Shown piece by piece: positions 1 through 8,333 of a DNA stretch of 55,093 nucleotides. The DNA comes from an uncultured Acidimicrobiales bacterium. GTDB taxonomy: Bacteria; Actinomycetota; Acidimicrobiia; Acidimicrobiales; SZUA-35. Below the pieces are notes generated by a model, which worked only from the letters and a program-made list of their open reading frames with translations, was not told the origin of the DNA and did no database searches. The stretch covers positions 1 through 55,093 of the forward strand of contig CALGOA010000098.1 in the NCBI GenBank assembly GCA_937958015.1, read 5' to 3'. The position numbers and the translations under genes are program-made. Position 1 is the stretch's first letter; every line of letters begins with the position of its first letter.

Positions 1-1158
1 TCGGTCGACGTGATCATGGAGGTCCTGTCCACGGTCATGGACCCCGAGTTGGGCTCCGACATCGTCACCCTGGGTATGGCCAAGGGCGCCACCGTGGCCG
101 ACGACGGCCACGTCACCGTCACCATTGCGCTCACCACCGCAGGCTGCCCGCTACGAGCGCACCTGCAGTCGGAGACTCGCGGCCGCATCGGAGATCTCGA
201 GGGGGTCAGCGGGGTCACGATCGACTGGACCGAACTGAACGATGCCGAGAAGGCAGAAACGATGTCGATCGCACGGCGCAAGGCATCCGAACGGGCCGGT
301 GAAACCGCCATCCCGGCCAGCACGAAGGTCATCGCAATCGCATCGGGCAAAGGTGGTGTCGGCAAGTCGTCGGTGACCACCAACCTCGCCGTGGCGCTTG
401 CAGCCCAGGGAATGAAGGTCGGAATTATCGATGCCGACATCTGGGGCTTCTCGATCCCGCGCATGCTCGGTTTGGAGGGTCGTCTCAACGCCGAGAAGGC
501 CGAATCCGGTTCGGCCAAGATCACCCCGAACAGCCTCGACATCGGCGAAGGCCGACTCGACGTCGTGTCGATGGGGTTCCTCGTCGAAGATGAAGAATCA
601 GCGCTGTTGTGGCGGGGACTGATGTTGAACCGAGCGGTCCAGCACTTCTTGGAAGACGTCGACTGGGCGTCGGACCTCGACTACGTGGTCATCGATATGC
701 CGCCCGGCACCGGCGATGTGGCCATGGGCCTGGCCCGCATGTTGCCTCGAGCCGAGATGCTCGTTGTCACCACTCCTGCCAAGGGTGCCCAGAAGGTTGC
801 GGCTCGCGCCGTGTCGATGGCTCGGAAGTCGCATCTGCGAGTTGTTGGAGTGATCGAGAATATGACGGCGTTCAGTGCGCCCGACGGTTCGGTGCATGCG
901 TTGTTTGGCTCCGGCGGTGGTGCGGACCTGGCCGAGATGGCCGGCGTTCCGCTCATCGGCCAGATTCCGATCGAGCCCGCAGTGTCGGCTGGTGGAGACG
1001 ACGGATCACCGGTAGCGGTGGGCGACGGTCCCGGCTCGGCCGAGTTTCATTCGATCGCCGAACTCATCATCGACGAACTCATCCCACCGGTCAGCATGGC
1101 CAGTTGCACCGCACGGATGCTGGCCAGCGTGGAGGCTGCCCTCGACGCGCTCGACTGA
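1..1158 (+). CDS. mrp: Mrp/ApbC-family P-loop ATPase (5' end outside window)
   Basis: This is an iron-sulfur cluster carrier of the Mrp/NBP35 family, a cytoplasmic scaffold or transfer ATPase. The N-terminal part is a MIP18 (DUF59) domain with the DPELGSDIV motif and a TTAGCP motif; the C-terminal part is a SIMIBI ATPase with the deviant Walker A GKGGVGKS at about residue 113 and the IDMPPGTGD switch motif. The frame stays open to the window edge, so the true start probably lies upstream. The CPxC cysteine pair found after the ENM motif in many Mrp proteins is absent (ENMTAFSAPDG here); I believe this is common in actinobacterial members. The next gene is convergent. Confidence 0.93.
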   Translation, partial: SVDVIMEVLSTVMDPELGSDIVTLGMAKGATVADDGHVTVTIALTTAGCPLRAHLQSETRGRIGDLEGVSGVTIDWTELNDAEKAETMSIARRKASERAGETAIPASTKVIAIASGKGGVGKSSVTTNLAVALAAQGMKVGIIDADIWGFSIPRMLGLEGRLNAEKAESGSAKITPNSLDIGEGRLDVVSMGFLVEDEESALLWRGLMLNRAVQHFLEDVDWASDLDYVVIDMPPGTGDVAMGLARMLPRAEMLVVTTPAKGAQKVAARAVSMARKSHLRVVGVIENMTAFSAPDGSVHALFGSGGGADLAEMAGVPLIGQIPIEPAVSAGGDDGSPVAVGDGPGSAEFHSIAELIIDELIPPVSMASCTARMLASVEAALDALD

Positions 1159-1181
1159 CAGCGCAAGGGCGACGCTGAGAT

Positions 1182-1925
1182 CTAGTCGGCGGTGGTTGTG
1201 CTGGTTTCGGCGCGGGTGATCGTCACCGGTTCACCGACGAAACGGGTAGACGGCACCAGGATGTGGGATCCATCGGCGTCGCGGATCTCCACTGCGGTGG
1301 GCCGCACGGCGACGACAACTCCCGACACCTCGCCCACTGACACCCGGTCACCTTCGAACACCAAACGGCGAGCGGCCCGGGTGGCGGCAACCTCGCTGGC
1401 GACCGACTGACCACCCATTCCGACCAACAGCGTGAAGCTGGCGGCGAGACCGAAGAAGACGGCTCCGAGCGCAATGTTGATCACGGTGGTGTCGATGCCG
1501 AGTTGAGTGACGGCCAGCACCGTGGCGAGCCCGACGATCAGGACCTTGACGCCAAGATTGACCTGGCGCTGCACCGAGGCGGACGATCGGCCCAACATCC
1601 CGGCCAACGCGGCCTGAGCAAAGGACGAGATGACACTGGCGCTGATGATGATGATCGCAGCGGACAACAACCGAGGCAGGTAGGCGATCAGATCCTTCGG
1701 GATCTCCGCCAGCGCGTCGGGCTGAAGAATGCCCAACGCGGCGATCAACCCTGCGATCACGAAGGCATACATCACGAGGTTGCTCAACGCCTTCGAGGCG
1801 TCCTTGATGGCGTCGGGCTGGGCCGGGCTGGACAACAACCGGCCGATCACACGACCGGCGATGTTGCCGAAGATGATTCCGGCGGCGATGAAGGATCCGA
1901 CGAGGATCCAATCGAGCATGGTCAT
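1182..1925 (-). CDS. Small MscS-like mechanosensitive channel-type membrane protein
   Basis: This 247-residue protein has about four hydrophobic segments: an N-terminal helix, a conserved-TM-helix type segment near residues 45-65, a pair near 80-105, and a glycine/alanine-rich pore-like helix near 140-175. A short MscS-like beta domain follows (GDRVSVGEVSGVV, then DGSHILVPSTRF). This order matches small MscS relatives that gate on membrane tension, though no channel activity can be read from sequence. It is the last gene of an operon with the ECF sigma factor and zinc-finger protein just upstream (10-base gap), which suggests a role in envelope or osmotic stress. Confidence 0.82.
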   Translation of the reverse strand: MTMLDWILVGSFIAAGIIFGNIAGRVIGRLLSSPAQPDAIKDASKALSNLVMYAFVIAGLIAALGILQPDALAEIPKDLIAYLPRLLSAAIIIISASVISSFAQAALAGMLGRSSASVQRQVNLGVKVLIVGLATVLAVTQLGIDTTVINIALGAVFFGLAASFTLLVGMGGQSVASEVAATRAARRLVFEGDRVSVGEVSGVVVAVRPTAVEIRDADGSHILVPSTRFVGEPVTITRAETSTTTAD

Positions 1926-1935
1926 TTCTGTTCAC

Positions 1936-2283
1936 TCATTTCTCAGAAACTACTACTGGTGGCGTTGGTTCAACGATGAGAAGCCGCCCGGTTTCAAGAC
2001 CCGCTCCGAACAGCTCGGCCAGTAGGCCAACCGCTTCACGTCCGGAGAGTCGATCGTTCACTCGCCGTTGTAGTCGATCCGATAGGTCCGATGGCGGAGC
2101 AAGGATTTGGGCAAGCGCCAGACCGAGGGGCTCGTCGAGCACGTCGTCCCCGAGTGCCTCGATCACCGACGAACACCGTTCGCACCCATCGATGTGAGCT
2201 TCGAGTTCGGGATCGTCGTCCGCGCCGCTGAGCCAGTCCCGCAAACGATCTTTTGACGGATGTCGAAATCTCACGGAGCCCAC
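1936..2283 (-). CDS. Soluble zinc-finger (ZAS/zf-HC2-type) anti-sigma factor
   Basis: A 115-residue protein with an H-x3-C-x2-C zinc-binding motif (HIDGCERC) near residues 30-37, characteristic of zinc-associated anti-sigma domains that clamp ECF sigma factors. No transmembrane segment is present, so it would act in the cytoplasm. It starts at a GTG inside the end of the sigma gene (13-base overlap), the usual sigma/anti-sigma arrangement and a sign of translational coupling. By family knowledge such domains may respond to thiol oxidation or zinc release. Which signal applies here is not visible. Confidence 0.85.
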   Translation of the reverse strand: MGSVRFRHPSKDRLRDWLSGADDDPELEAHIDGCERCSSVIEALGDDVLDEPLGLALAQILAPPSDLSDRLQRRVNDRLSGREAVGLLAELFGAGLETGRLLIVEPTPPVVVSEK

Positions 2284-2900
2284 TCTTCCAGTACTGATCC
2301 CAGACGCCGCCGGGCGCGCAAGAGTCGCGTTTTGACCGTAGAAAGCGGAACGTCGAGGACCTGGGCGATCTCGTCATAGGCAAGACCCTCCAGTTCACGA
2401 AGCACCACAACCGACCGGGACAGGTCATCCAGATCGTTGAGCGCCACCACGAAATCGTCCATCGCCTCCCGATTTTCCACCCGCTTCTCCACCGACCGCT
2501 CGGGGGCGATGGTCTCCTCAGGCATCGTGAAGGGATCCATCACCACGGCCCGTCGAGACCGGAGGGTGGAGATCGCCGTATTGCGAGCGATTCGGAGCAC
2601 CCACGACTTGAGCGAGGCCTCGCCGCGAAACGTCGGAAGGGCCAGCCACGCCTTCACCAAGGTGTCTTGAGCGATGTCTTCGGCCAGCGCAGGATCTCGA
2701 ACGACCGAAAGCGCAACCCGATAGATGGAGTCGCCGTGTTCAGCCACGAGGGCTGAAAGATCGTCCGGATCGGGCTCGGCGTCCTTCGCAGCCGCGACAT
2801 GCTCCGATGCCGCCTGTGCGACCCGTTTGACCGTCTCGACGGCCCAGCCGATCACCAGGCGCCGCCGCACCCGCCGGGGCATTGTGAACAGGAACGGCAT
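2271..2900 (-). CDS. ECF-family (RpoE-like) RNA polymerase sigma factor
   Basis: A 209-residue sigma-70 family protein with region 2 (RDPALAEDIAQDTLVKAW, then LKSWVLRIARNTAISTLR) and region 4 (a helix-turn-helix around LAYDEIAQVLDVPLSTVKTRL). An open frame continues upstream to 3026, but it runs through a terminator hairpin and encodes non-conserved sequence. I chose ATG 2900 because TAGGGT lies 8 bases before it, the leaderless promoter pattern repeated throughout this window. It heads an operon with its zinc-finger anti-sigma factor and an MscS-like protein. Autoregulation is expected for the family but not proven here. Confidence 0.92.
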   Translation of the reverse strand: MPFLFTMPRRVRRRLVIGWAVETVKRVAQAASEHVAAAKDAEPDPDDLSALVAEHGDSIYRVALSVVRDPALAEDIAQDTLVKAWLALPTFRGEASLKSWVLRIARNTAISTLRSRRAVVMDPFTMPEETIAPERSVEKRVENREAMDDFVVALNDLDDLSRSVVVLRELEGLAYDEIAQVLDVPLSTVKTRLLRARRRLGSVLEEWAP

Positions 2901-2908
2901 CGACCTCG

Positions 2909-2914
2909 ACCCTA
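2909..2914 (-). promoter_or_regulatory. -10 box of leaderless ECF sigma promoter
   Basis: TAGGGT on the minus strand lies 8 bases before the ATG at 2900, so transcription should begin at or next to the start codon. Confidence 0.55.
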
Positions 2915-3012
2915 GTGGGTCGCGTGCGGCCGAAGGGATGTACGGGGCGACAGTCGGCTCCCAGTTGTTCCCAGTTCGTTTCACTTCCTGCAATTCCTCC
3001 GAGAAAACGATG

Positions 3013-3041
3013 AAGGAGCCAGGCATGGTGCCTGGCTCCTT
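3013..3041 (-). terminator. Intrinsic terminator after the TM-helix protein
   Basis: A perfect 13-bp stem (AAGGAGCCAGGCA and its complement) with a 3-base loop. On the minus strand it is followed by a T-rich stretch containing TTTT. It lies about 90 bases past the stop of the gene ending at 3130 and separates that gene from the sigma-factor operon. Confidence 0.75.
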
Positions 3042-3065
3042 CTACAAGGCCGGATCGCCCACCGG

Positions 3066-3094
3066 CCCCGTTCGTTATGTAGTGACGAACGGGG
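3066..3094 (-). terminator. Second hairpin between the channel gene and the sigma operon
   Basis: Perfect 10-bp arms CCCCGTTCGT / ACGAACGGGG around a 9-base loop, between the stop at 3130 and the stronger hairpin at 3013-3041. There is no T tract, so it may be an auxiliary terminator or an mRNA 3'-end stabiliser. Confidence 0.5.
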
Positions 3095-3129
3095 TTCGGT
3101 GTTTGTCGCGAACTTTCTGAAGTTTCTTC

Positions 3130-3816
3130 TTAACGAGCGCTTCGGTCGCCGGTGGTGCCGGTCACCCGGTCGTACACGGCCGGCCAGAAGCGGTCGCGGG
3201 CTTCCCAGATTCCGCCGATGCCGAACTTCAGGATGAGGATTAGGCTGAGGCTGCCGATGATGGCGGTGAAGAGCTGGTCGACGATGTCGGCGGCGAACTC
3301 GAGCTGGTCGAGGGCGGCGAACACACCGATGACCCAGACCGCACCAACAGCGATGGTCGACATCAGGCTTCCGAACTCCTGGTTCGCTACTGCCGGGCTG
3401 ATGATGTTGCGCACGGCGTTGGCGACGAGGCCGGTGATCACGATGATCACGATGGCGACGATGAGCTTGGGAATGAAGGCGATGAGGTCGTTGATCACGT
3501 CGGTGACGGGGTTGTCGCCGAAGGCGCTCAGCGCGATCTGCAGGACCACCAGCATGACCAGGTAGTAGAGGATCATGGCGATGAAGCGGCCGCTGTCAGC
3601 GAAGCCAGCGCGCTCGAGCGGGCCGCCGATTCCGGCCTTGTCCATGTAGTCGTCGAAGCGGATCCGACGCAGCAGCGTGATCACAGCCCGACGGATGAAG
3701 CGGGCAACGAAGTACCCGACGACAAGAATGACGAGGAGCAAAATCAGCTTCGGAAGGAAGCTGAAGAGGTCTGTAAAGGCCTCCTCGATCGGTTCGGTAA
3801 ATTCCACAGCAAGCAT
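3130..3816 (-). CDS. Conserved-TM-helix (CmpX/MscS-related) membrane protein
   Basis: A 228-residue integral membrane protein with four to five hydrophobic helices and two copies of the amphipathic-then-TM unit typical of the conserved TM helix family (LPKLILLLVILVVGYFVARF and IPKLIVAIVIIVITGLVANA). This family is related to the membrane part of MscS-type channels and is often annotated as CmpX or a mechanosensitive channel, but the cytoplasmic MscS beta domain is missing here. The start has a good ribosome-binding site (AGGAGAG, 8 bases upstream). It is transcribed alone toward a double hairpin. Function: probably envelope or osmotic homeostasis, inferred from family. Confidence 0.8.
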   Translation of the reverse strand: MLAVEFTEPIEEAFTDLFSFLPKLILLLVILVVGYFVARFIRRAVITLLRRIRFDDYMDKAGIGGPLERAGFADSGRFIAMILYYLVMLVVLQIALSAFGDNPVTDVINDLIAFIPKLIVAIVIIVITGLVANAVRNIISPAVANQEFGSLMSTIAVGAVWVIGVFAALDQLEFAADIVDQLFTAIIGSLSLILILKFGIGGIWEARDRFWPAVYDRVTGTTGDRSAR

Positions 3817-4107
3817 GGTTTGGTCTCTCCTGGTTTGTTGCGACGCGATTCGCCGGTACGTACAGGACGCAAACTAAGCACGTTTGTCGCGGGCTTTCAC
3901 GCGAAGTCGTGATTACGCAACGTGGCAACGCCACCAGCGAACGGGCCCTCACGAGAGGTGATTGCTGTGAGATCGAACCACTCTTCGTAGTAGTGCCAGT
4001 ACAGGGGCCCATGAAGCTGCAGGTAATCACCCACGACGCGGCCCACGACGTTCTCAGTGTTTGTTCAGCACAATGACACCCAGCGTGGTGGGGTCGGTGC
4101 TAGTTGG

Positions 4108-4680
4108 CTACTTGATCACCAGCATCGGTTTGGCATCTTCGATGAACTGACCGTGTCCGGGGGCGATCGTCTTGATTCGGTCCTTCTTCACCCGAGCGGG
4201 GATCTCGGAGGGAACCCCCTCGTTGAACAGGTCACCGGCCAGGATTGAACGTTCCTGCTCCAGCACATAGATGAAGTCATCGGAGGTTCCCGTGGCCACC
4301 GCACGGATGACGAATTCGGTGGCGTCGATCTTGTCGCCGTCGCCGATCTCTTTGTCCGCACCGGGGAAGCCGGGCGCCGCCCACAGTTCGGCCCCTGTCT
4401 TCTCTTTGAGGGCAACGGCACCGGCCGCGTAGTCCTCGGTGGTCTGGGTCATCACGATCCACCGAATCCGATCGCCGCCGCAGCCGCAGATCACATCGAG
4501 GTGGTCAACGTCGCCGGGACCGGGGTCAACGATCACGATCTCATCGATCCCGACCAGATAGGTGTTGAGGCCGGGCTCGCCATCGGGCCCTGAGTGGGCG
4601 ATGCGTCGAAGGAGGGGGCTCAGCGCCCGAGCAACGCCGGGGATGATCGGTGGTGGCGGTGTTGGTTCTTCGATGGGCAC
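4108..4680 (-). CDS. Metallo-beta-lactamase-fold protein lacking the metal site
   Basis: The order of segments is that of an MBL hydrolase: LNTYLVG, then VDPGPGDVDH, a central motif near residues 78-84, LAGDLFNEG near 148, and APGHG near 173-177. The HxHxDH zinc motif reads TQTTEDY, so all three histidines are replaced and only the aspartate stays. The later PGHT-type histidine is also gone; only D150 and H176 remain. It therefore probably does not bind two zinc ions or hydrolyse like a normal MBL. GTG 4680 follows GAGGAG with 7-base spacing. It lies downstream of fxsA in the same direction. Confidence 0.78.
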   Translation of the reverse strand: MPIEEPTPPPPIIPGVARALSPLLRRIAHSGPDGEPGLNTYLVGIDEIVIVDPGPGDVDHLDVICGCGGDRIRWIVMTQTTEDYAAGAVALKEKTGAELWAAPGFPGADKEIGDGDKIDATEFVIRAVATGTSDDFIYVLEQERSILAGDLFNEGVPSEIPARVKKDRIKTIAPGHGQFIEDAKPMLVIK

Positions 4681-4718
4681 GGAAATACTCCTCAGGTTAT
4701 TTCGAGGTTTACGAGGGC

Positions 4719-5192
4719 TCAGGTGAGCTCTGAAGATGACGGAAACGGATTGGGGTCTTCGGGCTGTTGGGCGAGATCGACGTCGATCACGTCGCCGCGG
4801 CCGCCGAATCGACCGCCGACAGTGCCGACGGTGGTGGTGAACTGGGCGGAAACCCGGTGGGCGAGGGCCGCTCGGACCGGCGGCAACTGCAGGGCCAAGC
4901 CGATGATTCCGGTGATGAAGCCGGGCAACATGATCAGTCCGCCGCCCAGAATGGCCAGTACCGATGACCCGACCTTGGCGGGAACACCGGACGCTCCCTG
5001 CGGGTCGAATGCGGTGGTAGCGAGCGCTGCGAGGCGGGCCTTGAACACCCAGGCGCCGAAGATGCTGAGCAGGATGAAGAGCGCGATCGTTCGGAAGAAT
5101 CCCAGCGAGCTTCCCACCACGGCCAGTGCGAGTATTTCGAGCACCGGTAGTAGTAGGACGGCCACGCCGACGAGTCCTGATCTCTTCCCCAT
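4719..5192 (-). CDS. fxsA: FxsA family membrane protein
   Basis: A 157-residue FxsA-type inner-membrane protein: hydrophobic helices near residues 6-25 and 30-50, then the family's glycine-rich hairpin helix ILGGGLIMLPGFITGIIGL, followed by a hydrophilic tail. In E. coli FxsA relieves exclusion of phage T7 by the F plasmid; the normal cellular role is unknown. An upstream in-frame ATG at 5231 exists, but ATG 5192 is preferred because TAGACT precedes it by 8 bases, the leaderless pattern of the window. Divergent from selA. Confidence 0.85.
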   Translation of the reverse strand: MGKRSGLVGVAVLLLPVLEILALAVVGSSLGFFRTIALFILLSIFGAWVFKARLAALATTAFDPQGASGVPAKVGSSVLAILGGGLIMLPGFITGIIGLALQLPPVRAALAHRVSAQFTTTVGTVGGRFGGRGDVIDVDLAQQPEDPNPFPSSSELT

Positions 5193-5200
5193 CCAGTCCA

Positions 5201-5206
5201 AGTCTA
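5201..5206 (-). promoter_or_regulatory. -10 box of leaderless fxsA promoter
   Basis: TAGACT on the minus strand, 8 bases before the chosen fxsA ATG at 5192. Confidence 0.5.
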
Positions 5207-5289
5207 CCGGAGTGCGCAACGTCCTAAACAAAGGGCGTCAGACGCCCATATCGGCGGCGATCTCGAACCGTCATCACCGACGGCGGTCG

Positions 5290-5295
5290 TATCCT
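5290..5295 (+). promoter_or_regulatory. -10 box of leaderless selA promoter
   Basis: TATCCT, 6 bases before the selA ATG at 5302. No Shine-Dalgarno sequence lies between them. Confidence 0.6.
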
Positions 5296-5301
5296 CAAAT
5301 C

Positions 5302-6591
5302 ATGGGTATCGAACGGCCGCCGTCGGTCGACCGGCTGGCACGATCTCTCACGTCGAGCGGGCTCCCCCATGCGATCTGCGTCGAGGTCGCCCGGGAGGCG
5401 ATCGAGTCTCAACGGGTCGACGATGCCCAGCTGATGGCCAGGCAACGGTCCCGGCAGATGCTGCGACCGGTGATCAACGCCACCGGCACCCTGCTGCACA
5501 CCAACCTTGGACGGGCCCCGCTGGGTATCGAGTCATCGGCCCGATATGCGAATGTCGAACTGGATCTCGCCACCGGCGAACGCGGCTCGCGACAACGCAC
5601 CATCGCTGGCACGGTTGCGCTCGCAGCCGGCGCTGAGGACGCGCTGGTGGTGAACAACTGCGCCTCCGCACTGATGCTCGTCTTGGCGGCTCTGGCTCCC
5701 GGGCGCGGTGCTGCGGTGAGTCGGGGCGAACTCGTCGAGATCGGCGGCGCCTTCCGGGTCCCCGATGTCATGCGCCAATCCGGGGCTCAGCTGATCGAGG
5801 TCGGAACGACCAACCGGACCCGCCGCAAGGACTTCGAGGCGGCCATCGACGTGGCCGATGTGGCTCTGGTGCTCAGCGTCCACCAGAGCAACTACAAGAT
5901 CACGGGCTTCTCCGAACAGACCCCCGTGTCGGAACTGGCCACGCTCGGCGTTCCGGTGGTGGCCGACATCGGATCGGGGCTTCTCGACGCCGCATGTCCA
6001 TGGCTCGACGGCCCACCGCCGCCGTGGTTGGCCGACGAACCCGCCGCCCGCCAGACCCTCGAGGCCGGGGCCGACTTGGTGATCTTCAGCGGCGACAAGT
6101 TGCTCGGCGGTCCCCAGGCAGGCATCATCGCCGGTCGGCGTGATCTGGTCGAGGCCTGCGGACGGCATCCTCTGGCCCGGGCGCTCCGGCCGGGTGGACT
6201 CGTGCTCGAGGCACTTCAACAGACGATGCTGAAGTACATCGCCCGCGATGGGGCATCGATCCCGTTCTGGCGGATGGCCAGCGAACCGGTGGAAACGTTG
6301 CGAACCCGGGCGGAAGGAATCGTTGCGTCGATCGGTTCCGGTGAGATGCCAACCGTCGTTACGGTCGACACCGATGCCGTGCCCGGTGGCGGCACTCTTC
6401 CCGGCCGAACGATTCCGAGCTGCGGCGTCGCAATCTCCGCCAACATCATGGACCATCTTCGCAATGGCGATATCCCGATCGTGGCTCGCATGCAGGACGG
6501 TCGGACGATCTGTGATCTACGCACGGTGGACCCCGCCGACGACGAACTGCTCGGCGGTCGCATCGGTGAGGCCCTGGGCCAACCTCGATGA
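5302..6591 (+). CDS. selA: L-seryl-tRNA(Sec) selenium transferase
   Basis: SelA converts seryl-tRNA(Sec) to selenocysteinyl-tRNA(Sec) with selenophosphate in a PLP-dependent reaction. The 429-residue protein has the family hallmarks: INATGTLLHTNLGRAPL near the N-terminus, VNNCASALMLVLAALAPG, the VGTTNRT motif, and the PLP-lysine segment SGDKLLGGPQAGII. Length is close to the family norm. The start at 5302 follows a TATCCT box by 6 bases; the longer open frame from 4594 runs antisense to fxsA and is not real. It overlaps selB by four bases (ATGA), so the two are translationally coupled. Confidence 0.95.
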   Translation: MGIERPPSVDRLARSLTSSGLPHAICVEVAREAIESQRVDDAQLMARQRSRQMLRPVINATGTLLHTNLGRAPLGIESSARYANVELDLATGERGSRQRTIAGTVALAAGAEDALVVNNCASALMLVLAALAPGRGAAVSRGELVEIGGAFRVPDVMRQSGAQLIEVGTTNRTRRKDFEAAIDVADVALVLSVHQSNYKITGFSEQTPVSELATLGVPVVADIGSGLLDAACPWLDGPPPPWLADEPAARQTLEAGADLVIFSGDKLLGGPQAGIIAGRRDLVEACGRHPLARALRPGGLVLEALQQTMLKYIARDGASIPFWRMASEPVETLRTRAEGIVASIGSGEMPTVVTVDTDAVPGGGTLPGRTIPSCGVAISANIMDHLRNGDIPIVARMQDGRTICDLRTVDPADDELLGGRIGEALGQPR

Positions 6592-8300
6592 CGGTTATCG
6601 CTACGGCAGGGCACGTCGACCACGGGAAATCCACTCTGGTCCGGGCCCTCACCGGCACCGATCCGGACCGATTGGCCGAGGAAAAGGAACGAGGCCTCAC
6701 AATCGACCTCGGTTTCGCCAATCTGGGATTGTCCCGTAAACGTTCGATTTCCCTGATCGACGTTCCGGGCCACATCCGGTTCCTCCGCAACATGCTGGCC
6801 GGTGTCGGCGCAGTACAGGGCACCCTCTTTGTGGTCTCGGCCACCGAAGGCTGGAAACCTCAGAGCGAGGAACATCTTCGGATCCTTGATCTCCTAGGTA
6901 TCGAACACGCGGTGATTGCGGTCACGATGGCCGATCTGGTGGACGAGGAACTGCTCGAGTTGGCGGTCCTCGATATCGAAGATCACGTCGCCGGCACCTT
7001 CGCCGAGGGCGCACCGATCGTGCCCGTCTCCGGCATCACCGGACTCGGAATCGACGATCTGAAGTCTTCTCTCACCGAACTCTTCGAAGCGGTCGGCCGA
7101 GCCAAGGATCGCAAGGCTCCGCGTCTGTGGGTTGACCGTTCGTTCTCTCCGACCGGAACCGGAACGGTTGTGACCGGGACCCTCATGGACGGAACACTGA
7201 GCGTCGGTGACCAGATCACGGTGGTCCCCACAATGGATCAGGGGCGGATCCGAACGCTGCAGACCCACCACAACTCGGTCGACTCGATCAGACCGGGCAA
7301 CCGCGTAGCCATCAACCTTTCCGGGGTCGGTCATGCCGAGGTGAGGCGGGGAGACGTGCTGGTGCACCCCGACCGGTGGCATTCGGCTGCGATCATCGAT
7401 GCATCGATTCGGGTACTGCCCCAGATGCCGCTTCCTTTGACGCGACGCGGCGCATTCGTGGCCTATGTCGGCTCCGGCGAGTTCCCGGCCCGGGTTCGGA
7501 TCCTCGGCGGCGAGAACACGATCGAGCCCGGTCGGGAGGGCACGGTGCGGCTCTATCTGGATCGTGCGGTCCCGGCCCTTCCCGGCGACCGGTACATCCT
7601 CCGGGAATCCGGCCGCTCGCAGACGGTCGGCGGCGGGCGATTCCTCGACGTCGATCCCATCGTGCCCGCCAAGGATGCAACCCCCGACGGTGATCCGGAC
7701 CGCGTCATCGCCGAGCGGGGCTGGGTCGAGGCCGATCTGTTCACACGGCTCACAGGTGAACAGCGGCCGGCCACGATCGGCCCATGGATCGTCAGCGACG
7801 AAGCTCTCGCTGCCACCGAAGCCGCCCTTCGTAGCCGCATTACCGACGCCGGGGATCTGGGGCTCGACGCCGCCCTGTTATCGGCGCGGGAGCGAGCTCT
7901 GGCCGACACCCTCGCCGATGTTGTTGTTGAGGACGGTCGAGTCACGATCGGGCGATCGGTTTCCGCCCTGGCCGACCACCCATGGCTCGTAGAACTCAAT
8001 GACGACCCCTTCCATCCACCGCCACCCGATGGAATCGACCGCAACGAAGTACGGACCATGGTGCGACAGGGTCTGGTCGTCGAGACCGATGGCCTCTATT
8101 TCAGCGCCGAGGCGGTGGAGACCATGGCCGACATGTTGCGGGTGCGTTTTGACGATTCACCCGAGGGTGTCACAGTTGCCGACGTCCGCGACATGCTCGA
8201 CACCAGCCGCAAGTTTGTTTTGGCGCTGCTGGCCCATTTTGACCAGAACGGCCGGACCCGCCGGCGCGACGATTATCGAATCGCGGGCCCTCGGCTGTAG
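6588..8300 (+). CDS. selB: Selenocysteine-specific elongation factor
   Basis: SelB is a GTPase that brings selenocysteinyl-tRNA(Sec) to UGA codons marked by a SECIS element. The 570-residue protein opens with the G1 motif AGHVDHGKSTL, has the switch II DVPGH motif, then EF-Tu-like beta-barrel domains. It ends in the winged-helix SECIS-binding repeats, with the SelB-like tail NGRTRRRDDYRI. It is somewhat shorter than the E. coli protein. The ATGA overlap with selA confirms one operon. No selD, selC tRNA or selenoprotein gene was recognised in this window, so the rest of the pathway must be elsewhere. Confidence 0.95.
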   Translation: MTVIATAGHVDHGKSTLVRALTGTDPDRLAEEKERGLTIDLGFANLGLSRKRSISLIDVPGHIRFLRNMLAGVGAVQGTLFVVSATEGWKPQSEEHLRILDLLGIEHAVIAVTMADLVDEELLELAVLDIEDHVAGTFAEGAPIVPVSGITGLGIDDLKSSLTELFEAVGRAKDRKAPRLWVDRSFSPTGTGTVVTGTLMDGTLSVGDQITVVPTMDQGRIRTLQTHHNSVDSIRPGNRVAINLSGVGHAEVRRGDVLVHPDRWHSAAIIDASIRVLPQMPLPLTRRGAFVAYVGSGEFPARVRILGGENTIEPGREGTVRLYLDRAVPALPGDRYILRESGRSQTVGGGRFLDVDPIVPAKDATPDGDPDRVIAERGWVEADLFTRLTGEQRPATIGPWIVSDEALAATEAALRSRITDAGDLGLDAALLSARERALADTLADVVVEDGRVTIGRSVSALADHPWLVELNDDPFHPPPPDGIDRNEVRTMVRQGLVVETDGLYFSAEAVETMADMLRVRFDDSPEGVTVADVRDMLDTSRKFVLALLAHFDQNGRTRRRDDYRIAGPRL

Positions 8301-8333
8301 CGAGCCGTCGATGCTGACGACACCACGTTGGGT

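Noticed and set aside
2901-3026. Upstream extension of the ECF sigma gene to 3026
   Set aside because: It runs through a perfect 13-bp terminator hairpin and encodes sequence unlike sigma region 1 or 2; a leaderless start at 2900 fits better.
4594-5301. Longer selA start
   Set aside because: The extension is antisense to fxsA and the MBL-like gene, and family similarity begins after 5302.
5193-8333. tRNA-Sec (selC) beside selA-selB
   Set aside because: No roughly 95-base cloverleaf with a TCA anticodon and long extra arm could be found around these genes.
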